Assembly: GCA_964592475.1 (NCBI GenBank)
Contig: CAZQEZ010000051.1
Span: forward strand, 1-29,658
Length of the DNA: 29,658 nucleotides
Source of the DNA: CAZQEZ01 sp964592475
GTDB lineage: Bacteria > Bacteroidota > Bacteroidia > Cytophagales > Cyclobacteriaceae
Direction of reading: 5' to 3'
Part shown: in pieces, positions 25,862 through 29,658 of the stretch
Numbering within the stretch: the first letter of the stretch is position 1
Layout of the letters: every line of letters begins with the position of its first letter
The notes under the pieces: generated by a model
The model's input: only the letters and a program-made list of their open reading frames with translations
Databases searched by the model: none
Told to the model about the DNA's origin: nothing
Position numbers and translations under genes: made by a program

Positions 25862-26847
25862 TAGCTTTTCTTTAAAGTTGGCTTGCGTTCCTCTTTTCCA
25901 GATCATTGTTGCCAAAAACAAGCAAATAAGAGCAAAAGAAATCCAGTATAAATTAAACCAAATGGAACTGATTAAAGCAGGACCAAAAGCGTTCATATCA
26001 GAATAAGTAATCCAGGGAGTGGCTCCAAGAGAAATCATATTGCTCTGTACATCAGCAATTAATAAAAGAATATCTAGTGCAAAAATGAGTAGTATAGAGA
26101 TAAAGTAGCCAATATATTTATTGCTGACCATGGCATGAATCAACACCATTACCATGCTGGTGATAATATAATAGCCCAAATAGGTAATGAAAAAATCACT
26201 AAAGTATAAACCCAACTCAATTCTGGTATAACCGGAGCCTAATTGATAAAGAACCACGCTCAACACAAAGAATGCATAAAGAAAAATTGTGATACTTACT
26301 AAGCTAGAGTAACCTTGGCAATGAGTGAAATAAAAGATTGATGCGGAGTGGCATCTATTACTTCATTGATGTTATTGTCCTTATCTCTCCAGATCAGCTC
26401 TCCACTAAAGAATACTACTATGATGATAGTAAATAATCCTGAAACACTGGAAATAATATCCAGCATTTTATAGGTCACCGGATAAGATTGTAGACCATAA
26501 TATTCAAAGCCACCTACCAAGTTTGAAATGAGCATCAGTAAACTGAAAATGATCAGAATTTTGAAAGTGGTGCTTTTTATGATGCTCAAGAAATTGATAT
26601 AGAAAAAGCTAATAAATTGCTTCCATGCGGTGGAAGAGGAAAAATTAATAGTCACTTTTGGTAAAATAAATGCCTCTCTTTTTATAGCATCCACCTTTTT
26701 CTCAGCCTTTACTTTTTTGTTTTTCTGCTGAAAGCTAAAGCCAAAATAGGAACTCAGTAAAATAATTAATCCTACACCTAACCATATCAGGCGATTATAG
26801 ATGAAAATAGGGGTAAGCTGTAAGCCTATTGTGTTTTTCTCAAGTTT
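25862..26847 (-). pseudogene. Decayed ABC permease / M1-peptidase-type membrane gene
   Basis: Two membrane-rich fragments in different frames. The upstream one (26847 to about 26302) includes EKNTIGLQLTPIFIYNRLIW, several helices and ELIWRDKDNNINEVIDATPHQSFISLIAKV. The downstream one continues LVSITIFLYAFFVLSVVLYQLGSGY through four more helices to WKRGTQANFKEKL. One missing base near 26301-26304 separates them. The GELIWRD-INEVIDATP segment is, from memory, typical of about 1200-residue Bacteroidota proteins combining an ABC-2 permease with an M1 aminopeptidase domain. Both the N-terminal part and the peptidase are absent, so only the middle of the gene survives. Confidence 0.75.
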
Positions 26848-27120
26848 TTATGATATTCAATGAAAAAATAAACAACATAGAAAAACAGAAACTTAGTAAC
26901 TGGGAATAATGATAGAGTTAAGAAACAGTAATTAATTTAGTGGGTGAATAGGTGCTAGATTTGTTGTTTTCACATAAAGCATTATGAATAATTATTATTT
27001 AAATTAATTGAGATTTGACTATTTAATTAAGGTCAAATTTTATTTTAAGTAATCGATAAATTTTTGACCGCATAGTCTTAAATTTTAGCTAAATTAAACC
27101 TTAATAATTGCTCTTTAGAG
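26848..27120. other. AT-rich intergenic region
   Basis: Very AT-rich with no open frame. A 7-bp stem ATTTGAC (27013-27019) / GTCAAAT (27032-27038) is followed on the plus strand by a T-rich tract. It is not placed well as a terminator for the peptide gene ending at 27121 on the other strand. Confidence 0.45.
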
Positions 27121-27285
27121 TTAATACTCTATTTCAATTGGTGGGTTTGGGTTGGTGGGTCCTGGGTGAGTAGGGTTATCAAAATCCCACTTACCAAATT
27201 CAACTCTTTCCTCAAGTTCTTCTACTTCAAATTTGTCAGCTAATACAAAGAGGTCTTTAGAATTTAGATTTTCATAATTTTTCAT
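27121..27285 (-). CDS. Small leader-core-like peptide, paralog 1
   Basis: A 54-residue peptide. The N-terminal 33 residues end in KFEVEELEERVEFGKW (18-33), identical to the paralog at 29024-29203. The remaining 21 residues are proline- and asparagine-rich (DFDNPTHPGPTNPNPP) and end in IEIEY, with no likeness to the paralog and no Cys. There is no Sec signal. A constant acidic amphipathic N-terminus with a variable C-terminus fits a modified or processed peptide precursor; the family is not one I can name. The four base differences in the shared block are all synonymous, so the coding frame is under selection. The gene is downstream of a decayed third copy. Confidence 0.8.
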   Translation of the reverse strand: MKNYENLNSKDLFVLADKFEVEELEERVEFGKWDFDNPTHPGPTNPNPPIEIEY

Positions 27286-27309
27286 ATTATATGATATTAA
27301 TAGTTAGTA

Positions 27310-27344
27310 GGGATGTAATTTTTTTATTAAGACTAACCCATCCC
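27310..27344 (-). promoter_or_regulatory. Inverted repeat in the leader of paralog 1
   Basis: GGGATG (27310-27315) and CATCCC (27339-27344) are inverted repeats 23 bases apart, 25 bases upstream of the start codon. The same arrangement precedes paralog 2, so this may be an operator or a leader hairpin. Confidence 0.4.
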
Positions 27345-27445
27345 ATTTAAGTTAGGCTTCTATTTTTTTCAAACTTGATTATTCCTACTTTTTTGTTTAT
27401 TAGAATCAGGGTTGTTTTTGAATTCTACCACTTTTGTCAAACTCA

Positions 27446-27608
27446 TTAAAATGTGATTTGGATTTCAGTTTTGGAAGCAGTTTTTTTTGATTCAGTATCT
27501 TTTAGAAATTTTAATTTACCAAACTCAACTCATTCTTCAAGCACCTACTTATCAAACACTTTAGTTAAATATAATATTTTTAGTTAATTCACATTTTCAT
27601 TTTTCCAT
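27446..27608 (-). pseudogene. Dead third copy of the small peptide gene
   Basis: From an ATG at 27608 and after a one-base insertion, the frame reads KNENVN, stop, LKILYLTKVFDK, stop, VLEE, stop, VEFGK. It aligns without gaps to paralog 1 from the sixth residue and keeps VEFGK. The tail is KLKFLKDTESKKTASKTEIQITF with a normal stop at 27446. Three in-frame stops make it non-functional. The upstream sequence is also homologous to the leader of paralog 2 (TTAACATA, CTTTAAA, AATATTTAAATCATG), so the whole unit was duplicated. Confidence 0.78.
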
Positions 27609-27746
27609 GATTTAAATATTTGTTTTAAAGCTATGTTAAAAATTCGGTCTACTAACATCCTTGTTTAGTTAAAATCATTTAGCGTACATAAAAAAACAAC
27701 TAATAACAAATAAATCATTTTAAATTAATGGACTTTTTTCCTTTTT

Positions 27747-28955
27747 TTACTTAAAATAACTTCCAAAAGCATTTTCTGCTTCGAAGGTTTGTATTATTTT
27801 TTCTTCCTTTTCAGTTCTTTTGATAATTGGATTTTTATTCCAAAATCGAGGTCTATATTTCGCATCTTCAATATTGTCTATGGTCAGCACATCTAAGGCT
27901 GGTTCGGAAAGACCTCTTATTTTTCTTCCTGTGTTTTCGTAGATAAAAAAATTAGAATATACCGCGGATGGATATTTAGTGTTACCAATCCAAAAGTCGT
28001 AAGAATAAGAAGTTCTAATTTGATTAATAAAACCAGTCTTATCACCGTATAAAACCTTCCACCGGTACTGAGAATTTTCAATTTTCACATTAACACTATC
28101 ATCTATTCCAGTAATATCCTCATTACCTAATCCATCATTAATTATAACATCATATTCTACAAGCCGATTCTTACTTGGAGAATAAGTTAGCTTAACATCC
28201 ATAAAAATTAAATTATCCAAACTTTGATTCAAATCAGGTGGTGTGCAATTAATAACAACATATGTTTCTTCATTATTCTCATACCTTTCTTTAATCTCAA
28301 AAGAATACATTTCTAGTCCCCTGTCAGAAAAAGGAGTAATTATGGAAGTATTTTCTGAAGTAATCATTTTAATCATAGTTGTTGCGTATGGAAAATTTTG
28401 ATAAATCATAAATGGTTTATTAGCTGTAGTTTTCCTTCTTGCAAACCTAGCTTGCTTTTGTTTGATTTTTGTGATTTTATTCCTATTTGCAGCAATATCA
28501 TAAAATGCTTCAACAAATTCTGTTGCAATTGTATCGTGATAGGAGATTTGCCTATAAAAAGCTCTCCCAAATATAGCTTCATCCTTTTGAAGAATATCAA
28601 CTGTTTCCAGTACCATTTTGAACGCTTCATTTTCAACAATGACTTCATCCAATAATATATTCTCAGATAAAAGTGAAACATGATTAAACTCATTGACCTT
28701 CAATAGTTGCTCATGACTGCCATAAGAAACATGGGAAAAAACTAATTTGAGGGTGCTTGATTGTAATTGTTTAGGTATTTGCAAGCTGAATTTTCCTTCA
28801 GCATTCGAAAGAGTCCCTAATTTGTATTTCTCCGAATAAATATGAACAAATGGTATATGTTCTGACGTTAAGTTATCTGTAATAATTCCATTAACTACCT
28901 GACTATAAGACAAGTATTGCATCCCAACAAATAATAAACATAAAATATTTCGCAT
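27747..28955 (-). CDS. Secreted carboxypeptidase-regulatory-domain protein
   Basis: A 402-residue protein with a Sec signal peptide (residues 1-18, cleavage probably near SYS-Q). A CarboxypepD_reg-like beta-sandwich follows at about 20-105 (VNGIITDNLTSEHIPFVHIY, LGTLSNAEGKFSLQIP). It is the domain commonly found at the N-terminus of TonB-dependent receptors. The 300-residue remainder has no receptor barrel and I do not recognise it; it looks beta-rich with a basic patch (KIKQKQARFARRKTT). It probably acts in the periplasm or outer membrane. It lies between two members of the small-peptide family on the same strand, so a role in their export, sensing or immunity is possible but unproven. Confidence 0.75.
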   Translation of the reverse strand: MRNILCLLFVGMQYLSYSQVVNGIITDNLTSEHIPFVHIYSEKYKLGTLSNAEGKFSLQIPKQLQSSTLKLVFSHVSYGSHEQLLKVNEFNHVSLLSENILLDEVIVENEAFKMVLETVDILQKDEAIFGRAFYRQISYHDTIATEFVEAFYDIAANRNKITKIKQKQARFARRKTTANKPFMIYQNFPYATTMIKMITSENTSIITPFSDRGLEMYSFEIKERYENNEETYVVINCTPPDLNQSLDNLIFMDVKLTYSPSKNRLVEYDVIINDGLGNEDITGIDDSVNVKIENSQYRWKVLYGDKTGFINQIRTSYSYDFWIGNTKYPSAVYSNFFIYENTGRKIRGLSEPALDVLTIDNIEDAKYRPRFWNKNPIIKRTEKEEKIIQTFEAENAFGSYFK

Positions 28956-28965
28956 AAATTTATAA

Positions 28966-29004
28966 TATAAAAAAACAAATTAGACCTAAAATAGGTCTAA
29001 TTTG
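28966..29004 (-). terminator. Strong terminator directly after peptide paralog 2
   Basis: CAAATTAGACCTA (28976-28988) pairs perfectly with TAGGTCTAATTTG (28992-29004) with a 3-base loop. On the minus strand it is followed by seven T residues. It starts 20 bases after the peptide stop and ends before the carboxypeptidase-domain gene, so most transcripts should end after the peptide. Confidence 0.9.
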
Positions 29005-29023
29005 AAAAATAGAAAATCTTAAT

Positions 29024-29203
29024 TTAGAATGTTTTGGATAGAGTGAATTTTCCGTAAACTCCGTCCTTTTGATTAGCACCTGTTTCTGCGGATCCAGTCC
29101 ATTTACCAAATTCAACTCTTTCTTCAAGTTCCTCTACTTCAAACTTCTTTGTTAATTCAATGATTTCTTGAGACTCTTGGTTTTTTGTTTGAAAATTTTT
29201 CAT
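29024..29203 (-). CDS. Small leader-core-like peptide, paralog 2
   Basis: A 59-residue peptide. Residues 20-35 are KFEVEELEERVEFGKW, identical to paralog 1; the preceding 19 residues are similar only in style (MKNFQTKNQESQEIIELTK). The 24-residue C-terminus (TGSAETGANQKDGVYGKFTL and SKTF) is rich in Gly, Thr, Ser and Lys, has no Cys and ends in an aromatic residue like the other copies. There is no Sec signal. Its own leader inverted repeat precedes it and a 13-bp terminator follows, the expression pattern expected for an abundant precursor peptide. It could also be a small structural or regulatory protein. Confidence 0.82.
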   Translation of the reverse strand: MKNFQTKNQESQEIIELTKKFEVEELEERVEFGKWTGSAETGANQKDGVYGKFTLSKTF

Positions 29204-29226
29204 GATTAAAATATTAATAGTTTAAA

Positions 29227-29258
29227 GGGATGTATGTTAATTTAAACTTTACCCATCC
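29227..29258 (-). promoter_or_regulatory. Inverted repeat in the leader of paralog 2
   Basis: GGATG (29228-29232) and CATCC (29254-29258) are inverted repeats 21 bases apart, within a leader homologous to that of paralog 1. Confidence 0.4.
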
Positions 29259-29426
29259 GTTATGTTGTTGTCGTTCTTGCCTGACCGCTAACGTTTCGCA
29301 GCTAAGAAACGTGAGACATTTCAAAGCAATTACCTGTCCGCCAGTGACAAAGGTAGCCACGAAGAGCGAACCTTGCGTAAAACACTGTCCGCCTCATGTT
29401 TTCTTAGGTGCAATTGGCAAGAGTAC
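29259..29426. other. Less AT-rich non-coding stretch with a hairpin
   Basis: Base composition is higher in GC than nearby. ACGTTTC (29291-29297) pairs with GAAACGT (29306-29312). I see no supported gene; a long plus-strand frame here is Cys-rich and overlaps the VapC remnant, so it is not called. Confidence 0.45.
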
Positions 29427-29552
29427 TTATTTCGATCTGTCCACCCAATTCTCAAGTTTTATCCCAAAAATTCTTCCAAATTCATTTTTGTTTTCGGTCA
29501 CCATGATCAAATCATTTTCAATTGCCGTTGCGATTTTGAGTAAATGTAAAAA
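29427..29552 (-). pseudogene. C-terminal remnant of another VapC PIN-domain toxin
   Basis: About 41 codons ending at 29427 read LLKIATAIENDLIMVTENKN followed by EFGRIFGIKLENWVDRSK. This is the typical VapC end, with A-x-A-x-x-x-x-L-x-x-V-T-x-N and the terminal ENW. In-frame stops lie just upstream and no PIN N-terminus follows to the window edge, so only the tail survives. Unlike the remnant at 25711, its surviving part is free of internal stops. Confidence 0.75.
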
Positions 29553-29658
29553 AGTTTAAATTACCACATGCCCCTATTGAGTGTTACCTGCTGGCTATTC
29601 TACTTTTATTATTCTTTTTGTCTTTATTTTTCCGTCCATTTTGGCTTTAATCAAATAA
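29553..29658. other. Right edge, no gene seen
   Basis: AT-rich. No PIN N-terminus, peptide copy or repeat is visible before the window ends. Confidence 0.5.

Noticed and set aside
27121..29203. Assignment of the small peptides to lanthipeptides or microviridin-type graspetides
   Set aside because: The cores lack Cys, and neither the PFFxxFL leader nor a TxKxPSD-like core is present. No matching enzyme is in the window.
29230..29559. 109-codon plus-strand frame with many Cys and Pro
   Set aside because: It spans the peptide leader, a hairpin region and, on the opposite strand, a clear VapC tail. Its residues show no protein-like pattern.
1..29658. CRISPR arrays, insertion sequences, rRNA genes
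   Set aside because: No regularly spaced short repeats, transposase frames or rRNA sequence were seen.

Overview
The window looks like a chromosome segment from an AT-rich member of the Bacteroidota, most likely of the Cytophagales type. Four perfect copies of the Bacteroidota -7 promoter element TAnnTTTG lie upstream of recognisable genes, and a fifth copy belongs to higB. Shine-Dalgarno sites are sparse. The gene set (pyrG-yidC-parE-parC, YqgE next to pdxH, a five-repeat DUF349 protein, large-domain YidC) fits that phylum. This placement is inferred from gene content, not from a marker-gene comparison.

The left two thirds (about 125-20,490) is ordinary core genome. It starts with a Tat-exported metallophosphoesterase (-), followed by yidD, a membrane family-2 glycosyltransferase and a CBS-pair protein (+). 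A DprE2-like SDR reductase (-) is divergent from a HAD hydrolase (+). The run pyrG, yidC, a small four-helix membrane protein, parE and parC (+) covers nucleotide synthesis, membrane insertion and chromosome decatenation. A second glycosyltransferase is translationally coupled to pdxH (-) and divergent from YqgE (+). The DUF349 protein and tRNA-Thr(UGU) follow, each with a recognisable promoter; the tRNA also has a strong terminator.

The right third (about 20,600-29,658) is accessory and partly decayed. It holds a 596-residue protein of unknown function, an N-terminal remnant of an XRE antitoxin, and a higBA toxin-antitoxin module whose toxin has lost one base. Two copies of a palindromic repeat sit at gene 3' ends. 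Next come a DoxD-DoxA fusion with a small exported partner, a decayed ABC-permease/peptidase gene joined to a VapC tail, and another VapC tail at the right edge.

The most interesting part is 27.1-29.3 kb. Three paralogous small-peptide genes, two intact and one dead, surround a secreted carboxypeptidase-regulatory-domain protein. The intact peptides share an identical 16-residue block, KFEVEELEERVEFGKW. The four base differences in its 48 bases are all synonymous, while the C-terminal halves are unrelated. The upstream leaders are also homologous, and one peptide gene is followed at once by a 13-bp-stem terminator. This resembles a precursor-peptide (RiPP, bacteriocin or signal peptide) family with a constant leader and variable core. 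No maturation enzyme is visible in the window, so the class of product is open.
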